Shown piece after piece: positions 13,842 through 19,880 of a DNA stretch of 19,880 nucleotides. A program made the translations under genes and the position numbers. Every line of letters begins with the position of its first letter. Position 1 is the stretch's first letter. The stretch is from NCBI GenBank assembly GCA_910585535.1, contig CAJUFK010000058.1, positions 1 through 19,880 on the forward strand, given 5' to 3'. The notes beneath the pieces are model-generated. The model was not told the DNA's origin. It saw nothing but the letters and a program-made list of their open reading frames with translations, and ran no database searches. The stretch comes from an uncultured Angelakisella sp. (GTDB lineage: Bacteria > Bacillota > Clostridia > Oscillospirales > Ruminococcaceae).

Positions 13842-13870
13842 TTGCCGGATCTCCCCAAATGCCGTATAAT
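13842..13870 (+). promoter_or_regulatory. Promoter of metY
   Basis: TTGCCG (13842-13847), 17 bp, TATAAT (13865-13870) give a start near 13877, only 30 nt before the gene. The leader is too short for an S-box (SAM-I) or T-box riboswitch, which is notable for a methionine-pathway gene. Confidence 0.75.
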
Positions 13871-13906
13871 CAAAGGTACCACTTCAACAGCAAAGGAGCG
13901 TTCCCC

Positions 13907-15193
13907 ATGTCCGACCACAAAATGAGATTCGAGACCATCCAGCTCCACGCCGGTCAGGAGCAGGCCGACCCCGCCACCGGCGCAAAGGCGGTACCGATCT
14001 ACCAAAGCACCTCCTTCGTCTTTGACAACGCCCAGCAGGCGGTCCGGCGGTTCGACCTTTCCGAAGGGGGGTACATCTATTCCCGTATCGCCAACCCCAC
14101 CTGCGACGCCTTTGCCGCCCGGGTCAACGCCATGGAGGGGGGCGTGGGAGCCGTGGCCACAGCCAGCGGTTCCGCCGCCATCGTCTACGGCTTTTTGGGG
14201 CTTTGCGGCCAGGGGGATCACATTGTTGCCGCCACCACCATCTATGGCGGCACCTATACCATTTTGGCCCACACCCTGCCCCAGTACGGCATTACCTGCA
14301 CCTTTGTGGATCCCGGCCGCCCCGAATCCTTCCGGGAGGCCATCCGGGAGAACACCAAGGCCCTCTTTGTGGAGACCCTGGGAAACCCCAACTCCACCGT
14401 GGCGGATATGGAAGCCATCGCCCAAATTGCCCACCGCAGCGGAATCCCCCTGATGGTGGACAACACCTTTGCCACCCCCTACCTTTTCCGCCCCTTTGAG
14501 CATGGGGCGGACATTGTAGTCCACTCGGCTACCAAGTTCCTGGGGGGCCACGGGACCACCATCGCCGGGGTGCTGGTGGACGGGGGTACCTTTGACTGGG
14601 AGGCCAGCGGCCGCTTTCCCGCCCTGGTGGAGCCCAACGACGCCTACCACGGCCAAAGCTTTGTAAAGACCTTTGGGAAGGCCGCCTTTGTTTCCCGGGT
14701 CCAGTCGGTGTTTCTCCACGACCTGGGGGCCTGTCTTTCCCCCTTCAACGCCTTTCTCCTCCTCCAGGGGCTGGAGACCCTCTCCCTCCGGGTGGAACGC
14801 CATGTGGAGAACGCCCTGGCGGTGGTGGATTTCCTGAAAAACCACCCCAAGGTGGAGTCGGTAAGCCACCCCAGCCTGCCGGAGTGCGGATGCCGGGACC
14901 TCTACCTCCGGTACTTCCCCAAGGGGGCCGGGTCCATCTTCACCTTCCGGGTCAAGGGCGGGGAGGAGGCCGCCATGACCTTCTGCAACCGCCTGCGGAT
15001 CTTCTCCCTTCTGGCAAACGTGGCTGATGTAAAGTCCCTGGTGATCCATCCCGCCACCACCACCCACGGACAGATGACCCGGGAGGAGCAGGCCGAAGCG
15101 GGGATCTGTCCCAACACCATCCGCCTTTCGATTGGAACCGAGCATATCGACGACATCCTGTGGGATCTGGACCAGGCGCTCCAGGCCATCTGA
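13907..15193 (+). CDS. metY: O-acetylhomoserine sulfhydrylase (Cys/Met metabolism PLP enzyme)
   Basis: The 428-aa length suits O-acetylhomoserine aminocarboxypropyltransferases rather than the shorter cystathionine gamma-synthases. The enzyme joins sulfide (or methanethiol) to O-acetylhomoserine to make homocysteine (or methionine). Family marks: TIQLHAGQ near the start, VPIYQSTSFVFD, YIYSRIANPT, ATASGSAAI, and the PLP-binding Lys210 in SATKFLGGHG, preceded by VDNTFATPYL. C-terminal SLVIHPATTTH and RLSIGTEHIDDI are typical of the OAH/OAS group. ATG at 13907 follows AAAGGAG by 8 nt; an in-frame ATG 16 codons earlier lies upstream of the likely transcription start and is rejected. No met or cys genes are adjacent. 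A cystathionine lyase-type side activity cannot be excluded. Confidence 0.92.
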   Translation: MSDHKMRFETIQLHAGQEQADPATGAKAVPIYQSTSFVFDNAQQAVRRFDLSEGGYIYSRIANPTCDAFAARVNAMEGGVGAVATASGSAAIVYGFLGLCGQGDHIVAATTIYGGTYTILAHTLPQYGITCTFVDPGRPESFREAIRENTKALFVETLGNPNSTVADMEAIAQIAHRSGIPLMVDNTFATPYLFRPFEHGADIVVHSATKFLGGHGTTIAGVLVDGGTFDWEASGRFPALVEPNDAYHGQSFVKTFGKAAFVSRVQSVFLHDLGACLSPFNAFLLLQGLETLSLRVERHVENALAVVDFLKNHPKVESVSHPSLPECGCRDLYLRYFPKGAGSIFTFRVKGGEEAAMTFCNRLRIFSLLANVADVKSLVIHPATTTHGQMTREEQAEAGICPNTIRLSIGTEHIDDILWDLDQALQAI

Positions 15194-15206
15194 CTGGATT
15201 GGGGGG

Positions 15207-15244
15207 TGGAACGCCCATCGGTTTTGGGCATTCCAACGATTTTT
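15207..15244 (+). terminator. Terminator of metY
   Basis: The stem TGGAACGCCC (15207-15216) / GGGCATTCCA (15226-15235) has one C-A mismatch and a 9-nt loop. It is followed by ACGA and T5. It lies just after the metY stop and just before the next promoter. TTCCAA/TTGGAA (15231-15248) overlaps as a second dyad next to the -35 box. Confidence 0.55.
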
Positions 15245-15254
15245 GGAAATGATT

Positions 15255-15283
15255 TTGACAATCTCCACCTGGTCCCGTATAAT
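15255..15283 (+). promoter_or_regulatory. Consensus promoter of the LytTR regulator gene
   Basis: TTGACA (15255-15260), 17 bp, TATAAT (15278-15283) match the consensus fully. The start near 15290 gives a 45-nt leader and rules out any gene start upstream of it. Confidence 0.88.
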
Positions 15284-15334
15284 AAGGAGAAGATCCTCCA
15301 AAACCCCTATTCTCATCTCAAGGAGCCGTTTGAA

Positions 15335-16129
15335 ATGTTTGACATCGCCATTTGTAATGACAATATCGATGAATTAGAGCATTTGGATTACCTTCTGGAG
15401 GTATACCGGCTGGCCCACCCCTGGCCGGTTACCAAGATCCGGCGTTTCCAGTCCCTCTACGACCTGGTGGACTGCATCCGGGCGGGGAGGACCTTTCCCC
15501 TTTACCTTTTGGGCCACAGCAGCGAGCTTTGGATGAACGGGCTCTCCCCGGAGGCCGTCCTCCGCCGGGAGGAGCCCAAGGGGGAGGTTATCGCCATTAC
15601 CTCCAACGCCCAGGCCGCCTTTCTCCAGCCCACCCCCGGCGACCCCCTGGGCCTTGCCGCCTGCCTTGTCCGTCCGGTCAGCGACCAGGATCTCTTCCAG
15701 GTGCTGGACCGGCTGATTCAGTCCAGCATCTCCCAGGACGCCTCTCTCCAGCCCTGCCTCGCCTTTCCCACCCAAAAGGGGAAGCAGCTGCTGCCCTTTT
15801 CCAACATTTCTCATATGGCTTACGATACCCACACCGTCACCTGTTACCTGGGGGATGGGGGGACGCTGCGGAGTTCCACCCTTCGCAGGCCCTTTTACCA
15901 GCTGATCCGCCCCCTTCTGCTGGAGCAGCGGTTCTGCCAGGTCTCTACCTCCTGGGTGGTGAACCTGGATTTTGTGGACGGCATCGCCCAGAAGCGCCGG
16001 GAGGTCCAGATGGCCGACGGCACCAAGGTTTCTATCCCCGCCAACGCCATTTCCGGGGTGCTGGAGGAGTACACAAGCTACTTCTCCCTGCCCGGGAAGA
16101 AGCGGGTGCCGGCGGCGGGAAAACGGTAA
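15335..16129 (+). CDS. LytTR-domain response regulator with degenerate receiver
   Basis: The protein has 264 aa. Residues 1-130 have the outline of a receiver (FDIAICNDNIDELEHLDYLL), keeping the acidic Asp9. At the phosphoacceptor strand (PLYLLGHSS, about 55-63) no Asp is present, and the usual Lys of K-P is Arg113 (LVRP). Residues about 145-250 form a LytTR DNA-binding domain: FSNISHMAYDTHTVTCYL, LEQRFCQVSTSWVVNLDFV, then TKVSIPANAISGV. It should bind DNA as a transcription factor, but regulation by phosphate looks lost. The ATG at 15335 is chosen since AAGGAG lies 9 nt before it and the promoter ends at 15283; the open frame upstream is not transcribed. No kinase is adjacent; the orphan kinase-like gene 9.5 kb away is not an obvious partner. 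Confidence 0.85.
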   Translation: MFDIAICNDNIDELEHLDYLLEVYRLAHPWPVTKIRRFQSLYDLVDCIRAGRTFPLYLLGHSSELWMNGLSPEAVLRREEPKGEVIAITSNAQAAFLQPTPGDPLGLAACLVRPVSDQDLFQVLDRLIQSSISQDASLQPCLAFPTQKGKQLLPFSNISHMAYDTHTVTCYLGDGGTLRSSTLRRPFYQLIRPLLLEQRFCQVSTSWVVNLDFVDGIAQKRREVQMADGTKVSIPANAISGVLEEYTSYFSLPGKKRVPAAGKR

Positions 16130-16137
16130 GTATGCGC

Positions 16138-16166
16138 TTGACAAGCGGGGGGCGCTTTTTTATAAT
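16138..16166 (+). promoter_or_regulatory. Consensus promoter of greA
   Basis: TTGACA (16138-16143), 17 bp, TATAAT (16161-16166) match perfectly. The promoter sits 8 bp after the LytTR stop, so greA is separately transcribed. Start near 16173. Confidence 0.88.
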
Positions 16167-16205
16167 GATAGGTATGATTTCTGGAGAGCAAAGGAGCGTA
16201 TGACC

Positions 16206-16691
16206 ATGGCACAGGAAAATACTGTAACTGCGGAAGGCCTTGAAAAGCTGAAAAAAGAGCTGGAGCAGCTGAAAAATGTCAAGATGCCTGAGATCACCGA
16301 ACGGATCAAGGTGGCCAGAGGCTTCGGCGACCTTTCGGAAAACAGCGAGTACAACGCCGCCAGGGAGGAGCAGTCCTCGGTGGCGGCCCGGATCCAGGAG
16401 CTGGAGGAGCTGCTGAAGACCGCCAAGGCGGTGGATACCTCCACCCTGGACCCCGACGTGGTACACGTGGGTTCCACCGTCCGGTTCTTTTATTCCGCCT
16501 TTAACGAGGAGCGGGTCTTCCGCATCGTCGGCAGCGCGGAAGGCAGCGGCGACAGCCAAGGGATTAAAAACATTACAAACGAGTCCCCCATCGGCAAGGC
16601 CCTTATGGACCACCGGGTTGGGGACGTAGTGGATGTCCACACCCCCAGAGGCGTCTTTCAAATGAAGATCCTGGAGGTTCACCTCCACTGA
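16206..16691 (+). CDS. greA: Transcription elongation factor GreA
   Basis: The 161-aa length is typical. Residues 1-75 form the antiparallel coiled coil (VTAEGLEKLKKELEQLKNVK ...), whose tip GFGDLSENSEYNAAREEQ carries the conserved Asp and Glu that enter the RNA polymerase secondary channel. There they stimulate cleavage of backtracked RNA. Residues 80-161 are the FKBP-like C-terminal domain (VGSTVRFFY, NITNESPIGKALMDHRVGDVV). The ATG at 16206 lies 9 nt after AAGGAG; an ATG at 16200 is only 3 nt from it and thus less likely. A terminator follows at 16719, so it is a single-gene unit. No lysS or dus gene, its frequent neighbours, is nearby. Confidence 0.97.
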   Translation: MAQENTVTAEGLEKLKKELEQLKNVKMPEITERIKVARGFGDLSENSEYNAAREEQSSVAARIQELEELLKTAKAVDTSTLDPDVVHVGSTVRFFYSAFNEERVFRIVGSAEGSGDSQGIKNITNESPIGKALMDHRVGDVVDVHTPRGVFQMKILEVHLH

Positions 16692-16718
16692 CCCCCGCTC
16701 CCGGCAAAAAATGATGCA

Positions 16719-16752
16719 GCCCCGTTCCCGGCTTATCGGGAACGGGGCTTTT
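16719..16752 (+). terminator. Terminator of greA
   Basis: A 12-bp perfect stem GCCCCGTTCCCG (16719-16730) / CGGGAACGGGGC (16737-16748), with a 6-nt loop, is followed by TTTTC. It lies 28 bp after the greA stop codon. Confidence 0.92.
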
Positions 16753-16841
16753 CTGTGCCCGGACTTTTCAGAGGTTGTACCATTAGCCGAAGTACGCAGA
16801 TTGGCCGATAAGAAACGTGCGGCGGCGATTGGTACGGCTTC

Positions 16842-17675
16842 TCAGCTCCGGCCCTGGCGGTAGTAGTGGAACAGCACCTGTTGGGCGATGCCCCCATAGG
16901 GCCGCAGATAGCCGGGGAAGCCCCGGGGATACAGTTCCGCCATCACCCGCTTCATCCAGACGTCCATGGGGATGCACTCCACCCGGCCAAAGCCAAAGAG
17001 GAGGACGCACTGGGCCACCTTTTTCCCCACCCCTTTTACTTCCAAGAGCCGTGCCTCCGCCTCCTGGGTGGGAAGGGAGGCGGTCTCCTCCAGGTCCAGC
17101 CGCCCCCCGGCCACCTGCCGGGCCGCGTCCAGAAGATAGGCGCTCCGCCATCCCGCCCGAAGGGGCGCAAGGTCTTCCTCCCCCAGGGGGGCCAGGGCCT
17201 CCGGCTTGGGGAAGGCGGGAAGGCAGGTTCCGGGGACGGCCTCCCCCCACCCTTGGCAGAGGCGCTCCACAATCCCCTTGATCCGGGGAATGTTGTTGTT
17301 TGCGCTGAGGATGAAGGTGCAAAGGGCCTCCCAGGGCTCCTGGCGAAGGACCCGGATCCCGGGGCAGGACGCCAAGGCCCTGCGTAGGCAGGGATTTTTC
17401 CGGAAGAGGACCGCCAGTTCTTCGTAGTCCCGTTCCAGGTCGAAATACTGCCGCCAAAAGGGAAGATCCGCCTCCGGTACCGCCTGGAGAAAAATATCCT
17501 CCCCCTGGCTTTCCAGGCAGAGGTACCGCCCCCCGGCGACCCCCTCCCAGCAGCCGTCTTCCCGCTGCCGCCAGCGGAACGCCTGGCCGCAGTCCAGGGT
17601 CTCCGAAAGGGCGAACTGCCTTCCGGCTCCCTTAAGGCGGATCCCCGCCGGTTCCCGCTCTATGGTGATGGGCAT
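16842..17675 (-). CDS. ogg: 8-oxoguanine DNA glycosylase, OGG1 type
   Basis: This 277-aa protein removes 8-oxoguanine from DNA and nicks the abasic site. Residues 1-115 are the OGG N-terminal domain, with the telling LDCGQAFRWRQ block (27-37). The HhH-GPD domain includes FILSANNNIPRIKGIV (121-136) and the helix-hairpin-helix LLEVKGVGKKVAQCVLL (210-226). Lys219 corresponds to the Schiff-base lysine in the GVG-x-KVA-x-C pattern of human OGG1. Asp238 in IPMDVW is the catalytic acid. The start at 17675 has an AAGGAGG site; an open frame 31 codons longer crosses the promoter and is rejected. It stands alone on the minus strand between greA and the DnaA-box region, in a base-excision repair role. 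Confidence 0.93.
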   Translation of the reverse strand: MPITIEREPAGIRLKGAGRQFALSETLDCGQAFRWRQREDGCWEGVAGGRYLCLESQGEDIFLQAVPEADLPFWRQYFDLERDYEELAVLFRKNPCLRRALASCPGIRVLRQEPWEALCTFILSANNNIPRIKGIVERLCQGWGEAVPGTCLPAFPKPEALAPLGEEDLAPLRAGWRSAYLLDAARQVAGGRLDLEETASLPTQEAEARLLEVKGVGKKVAQCVLLFGFGRVECIPMDVWMKRVMAELYPRGFPGYLRPYGGIAQQVLFHYYRQGRS

Positions 17676-17699
17676 GGCACTCCCTCCTTCTTTTGACCA

Positions 17700-17729
17700 A
17701 GTATACCAGAAGAGGCAGAGATTTGTCAC
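17700..17729 (-). promoter_or_regulatory. Promoter of ogg
   Basis: On the minus strand GTGACA (17724-17729), 18 bp, TATACT (17700-17705) lead to a start near 17693. The leader is about 20 nt, which confirms the ATG at 17675. Confidence 0.7.
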
Positions 17730-17930
17730 CCCTTGCCGCAAACAGAATAATTTTCCAGAACGATACATAAAAATACATATTTTACGGAAAACAGGGCGTT
17801 TTCAGGGGAAAACCGTTGTTTGGTGACAAGGGGAAATAACTGTCTGTATGAAAAGAACAAAGGCTCGCGGAAAGGGGGAAAAGTTCTTAACATACCAGAA
17901 CGGCCATTTCCGGGACGGAGGGACAAGGGG

Positions 17931-17995
17931 TTATCCACATTTTCCACCGGGTTTTCAACAACTCCTGTGGAAAGCTAAGTGAAAAGTGTGGAAAA
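17931..17995. other. Cluster of DnaA-box-like sequences
   Basis: TTATCCACA at 17931-17939 is a perfect DnaA box. TTTTCCACA (minus, 17987-17995) has one mismatch. TTTTCCACC (17940-17948), TTTTCAACA (17952-17960) and CTTTCCACA (minus, 17966-17974) each have two. Five sites in 65 bp, next to AT-rich DNA with a CCGGAAAA/TTTTCCGG dyad (about 18034-18067), resemble Firmicute oriC sequence. No dnaA, dnaN or rpmH is present. It could be part of a split origin, a DnaA-titrating or reactivating site, or a DnaA-controlled promoter. The surrounding 17730-18123 holds no gene. Confidence 0.5.
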
Positions 17996-18123
17996 CAGCA
18001 GATTACCTCCGGTATATTTTTCTTTCGCCCATTTCCGGAAAAAGATGTATAAAAAACCTTTTCCGGAGAGAAGATAAGGAAAAAGAATGGGCGGCAGGCC
18101 CAAGGAGAACAGGGGGACAGGCG

Positions 18124-18384
18124 ATGCTGAAGGGAGTCAACAAGCACGTGGTAGAGGTTGTAGATATGGAGAACGAATATTTTGAAAAGGCGATCCTCTT
18201 TCTCCGTCCGGGCCGCCCTGGCTTTGATGAATCCACCCTCCGCCAGCGGGCGGGGGAATACGTCCGCACCTTAAAATACCGCCCCAGGCGCGCTCTCTCT
18301 CCCTGGAAGGCGGCAGGGATCATTTTAGGGGCGGTCCTGTTGGGGATCCTGGCCCTGGGGGCAGCAGGGTCGCTGCCCCTGTAG
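18124..18384 (+). CDS. Small single-TM protein of unknown function
   Basis: The protein has 86 aa: a soluble part of about 57 residues (MLKGVNKHVVEVVDMENEYF, EKAILFLRPG, then basic RTLKYRPRRALSPWK), then one TM helix at about 60-80 (AAGIILGAVLLGILALGAAG). The opening resembles small proteins I have seen in other Clostridia that begin MLKGVN-x-x-VVEV with an F-E-K-x-x-x-F-x-R/K-P motif. I cannot assign a function, though. The basic stretch before the helix suggests N-in topology. The start is ATG at 18124 with a G-rich site (AGGGGGACAGG) upstream; 46 further upstream codons stay open but lie in AT-rich non-coding DNA. A terminator follows at once. The proximity to the DnaA-box cluster may be a clue or a coincidence. 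Confidence 0.7.
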   Translation: MLKGVNKHVVEVVDMENEYFEKAILFLRPGRPGFDESTLRQRAGEYVRTLKYRPRRALSPWKAAGIILGAVLLGILALGAAGSLPL

Positions 18385-18405
18385 TCCGGTCTCGGTCAAA
18401 TGGAG

Positions 18406-18438
18406 AAGGAGGGGATGGAACAGCATCCTCTCCTTTTT
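18406..18438 (+). terminator. Terminator of the small membrane protein gene
   Basis: AAGGAGGGGATG (18406-18417) pairs with CATCCTCTCCTT (18424-18435), with one G-T wobble and a 6-nt loop, followed by TTT. It lies 21 bp after the stop. Confidence 0.8.
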
Positions 18439-18513
18439 GGCAGGTCCGACGGCCCTTGTAAACTTCAACGAAATTTCCGGTAAAAGAGAAGAAATCTTCC
18501 CCAGTACTTCCCC

Positions 18514-18541
18514 TTGATTTCTGCGCCAAAAGTGGTATTGT
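18514..18541 (+). promoter_or_regulatory. Promoter candidate of the antiporter gene
   Basis: TTGATT (18514-18519), 16 bp, TATTGT (18536-18541), with a TGG extended -10 just before it. The start near 18548 would leave a leader of about 30 nt. Confidence 0.5.
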
Positions 18542-18580
18542 TATCTTTTAGAAATATCACCGGAAAGGTCGAGGTCTGCT

Positions 18581-19837
18581 ATGCAAAATGTCTTGCTCTG
18601 TGTTTCTCTGGCGCTGATCGGGGGGCTTTTTATGTCCCGTCTTGCCCGCCTGGTGGGACTGCCCGCCGTCACCGCCTACCTGGTCACCGGACTCCTTCTG
18701 GGACCCTACTGCCTGGGGCGGCTGGGACTGGCGGGAATCGGCTTTCACACCATGGCCGACGTTGGCGCCATGGGAATCATCCCCGACGCCGCCCTGGGGT
18801 TCATCGCCTTTACCATCGGCAACGAGTTCCGTTTGGCTGACCTAAAGCATATGGGCCGCCAAGCGGTCACGGTGGGAATCCTCCAGGCGGTGGTGACCAC
18901 TGTGGTGGTGGACGCCGCCCTGGTGGGGCTTCACTTCGCTTTCCCCGGAGCCATCTCCATCCCTTCCGCCATCACCTTGGGAGCCATCGCCGCCGCTACC
19001 GCTCCCGCCGCCACCCTGATGGTGGTGCGCCAGTACCGGGCGGACGGCCCCCTTACCCGGCTGCTCCTCATGGTGGTGGCCATTGACGACGCTGTGGGCC
19101 TGGTGCTGTTTTCCGCCTCCTTCGGGGTAGCGGGGGCCCTGGAGCAGGGGGGCGTCAGCTTTGTCACCGTGGTGCTGGAGCCGGTGCTGGAAATCGTCCT
19201 CTCCCTCCTCCTGGGGGCCGGGGCCGGCTTCGTTCTGGACTGGAGCGAACGCTATTTCCACTCCCGGGGCAACCGCATTTCCGTCTCGGTGGCCTTCGTC
19301 CTTCTCACGGTGGGTCTTTCCATGGTGGAGTTCCGGCTGGGCCCCGTCCAGTGCGGGTTCTCCCTACTCCTGGTCTGCATGATGACCGGCACCGTGTTCT
19401 GCAACATCTGTGAGACCTCGGGCGCTCTCATGGAGCGGCTGGACCGGTGGACCACCCCTCTGTCCATCCTCTTTTTCATCCTCTCCGGCGCGGAACTGGA
19501 TCTCCAGATCCTGGGCAACCCCATGGTGCTGCTCATCGGCGGGGTGTACATTGCCGCCCGGTCCGCCGGGAAGTTTTTTGGGGCCTATAGCAGCTGTGCC
19601 CTGACCCATTGTGATCCGAAGATCCAAAAGCATCTGGGTATCACCCTGCTCCCCCAGGCCGGCGTGGCCCTGGGGATGGCCCTTACCGCCGCGCAGCTGT
19701 CCGACGGGGCCATGGTCCGCAACGTGGTCCTTTTCTCGGTGCTGATCTACGAGCTGGTGGGTCCGACGCTGACCAAGAACGCCCTCTTTGCCGCCGGGGA
19801 GATCCACCCCGACGAGATGAAGCCGGCGGCGGGCTAG
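18581..19837 (+). CDS. Cation/proton antiporter, CPA (NapA/KefB-like) family
   Basis: This 418-aa protein is composed of about 12 hydrophobic segments, without a cytoplasmic TrkA-N domain. Markers: N-terminal ALIGGLFMSRLARLVGLPAV and TGLLLGPYCLG, typical of Na+/H+ exchanger-type membrane domains; ITLGAIAAATAPAATLMVV in the unwound helix (TAP); and a VVAIDDAVGLVLF helix with Asp169-Asp170, the position of the ion-binding DD or ND pair. A DD pair points towards an electrogenic NapA-like exchanger rather than an electroneutral ND type (family knowledge, not proof). It should exchange Na+ or K+ for H+ in pH or salt balance. Start ATG at 18581 with GAGG 6 nt upstream. It is monocistronic in this window; downstream (19838-19880) a GGCGC/GCGCC hairpin without T-tract is cut by the window end. 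Confidence 0.88.
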   Translation: MQNVLLCVSLALIGGLFMSRLARLVGLPAVTAYLVTGLLLGPYCLGRLGLAGIGFHTMADVGAMGIIPDAALGFIAFTIGNEFRLADLKHMGRQAVTVGILQAVVTTVVVDAALVGLHFAFPGAISIPSAITLGAIAAATAPAATLMVVRQYRADGPLTRLLLMVVAIDDAVGLVLFSASFGVAGALEQGGVSFVTVVLEPVLEIVLSLLLGAGAGFVLDWSERYFHSRGNRISVSVAFVLLTVGLSMVEFRLGPVQCGFSLLLVCMMTGTVFCNICETSGALMERLDRWTTPLSILFFILSGAELDLQILGNPMVLLIGGVYIAARSAGKFFGAYSSCALTHCDPKIQKHLGITLLPQAGVALGMALTAAQLSDGAMVRNVVLFSVLIYELVGPTLTKNALFAAGEIHPDEMKPAAG

Positions 19838-19880
19838 CGCCCGCACGCACACCCTCCCCGGCGCTCCGCGCCTAAGGGTT

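Noticed and set aside
13730..15316. 528-codon open frame on the minus strand, opposite metY
   Set aside because: The opposite strand encodes a clear PLP enzyme; this frame has no recognisable domain and runs through both promoters.
15206..15334. Longer start of the LytTR regulator
   Set aside because: It includes the consensus promoter and the metY terminator, so it cannot be translated from that promoter.
16783..16841. Possible repeat or gene end between greA and ogg (GTACCA/TGGTAC dyad)
   Set aside because: The dyad is short, has no T-tract, and no frame or second copy supports a feature.

Overview
The window looks like chromosomal DNA from a GC-rich member of the Clostridia, most like an Oscillospiraceae/Ruminococcaceae gut Firmicute. 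This placement is inferred from a class B sortase, a 3D-domain lipoprotein, strong AGGAG-type ribosome binding sites, consensus TTGACA-N17-TATAAT promoters, and the protein style. No rRNA or other phylogenetic marker is present to prove it. I see no tRNA, rRNA or CRISPR array.

Layout. Positions 1-1350 are an accessory stretch, clearly AT-richer than the rest. It holds a complete type III toxin-antitoxin locus on the minus strand: a strong promoter, a 5' hairpin, three 38-bp antitoxin RNA repeats, an attenuating terminator, and a ToxN/AbiQ-family endoribonuclease. An XRE regulator lies upstream of it, with a perfect palindromic operator candidate. Positions 1359-1820 hold no gene but contain a consensus promoter and a run of strong hairpins. 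Positions 1823-4040 hold a DUF362/ferredoxin Fe-S protein and a convergent glycolytic GAPDH, with a shared terminator between them.

Positions 4447-7816 run on the plus strand: an orphan cytoplasmic histidine-kinase-like ATPase with an AT-hook-like N-terminus, then a tight pair made of a Gly-rich two-TM TPM-like protein and PspA. A 166-bp MITE-like fold-back element sits between pspA and its terminator. Positions 8031-13595 run on the minus strand: sortase B, a 3D-domain lipoprotein, an unknown protein with a basic amphipathic tail, and a membrane-anchored NERD-domain protein. TPM-PspA and the lipoprotein/unknown/NERD genes converge and all look envelope-related. I regard them as a possible envelope-stress or surface-maintenance neighbourhood (inference).

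Positions 13907-16691 hold metY-type O-acetylhomoserine sulfhydrylase, a LytTR-domain regulator with a degenerate receiver, and greA, each behind its own recognisable promoter. Positions 16842-19837 hold a minus-strand OGG1-type 8-oxoguanine glycosylase, an intergenic cluster of DnaA-box-like sequences, a small conserved-looking membrane protein, and a CPA-type cation/proton antiporter. The same small dispersed repeats occur several kilobases apart.

The most interesting items are the type III toxin-antitoxin locus, the structured RNA region with its consensus promoter, the envelope gene cluster with the NERD and amphipathic-tail proteins, the inverted-repeat elements and the DnaA-box cluster. 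I did not find a wholly unknown multi-gene system that I could prove from sequence alone.
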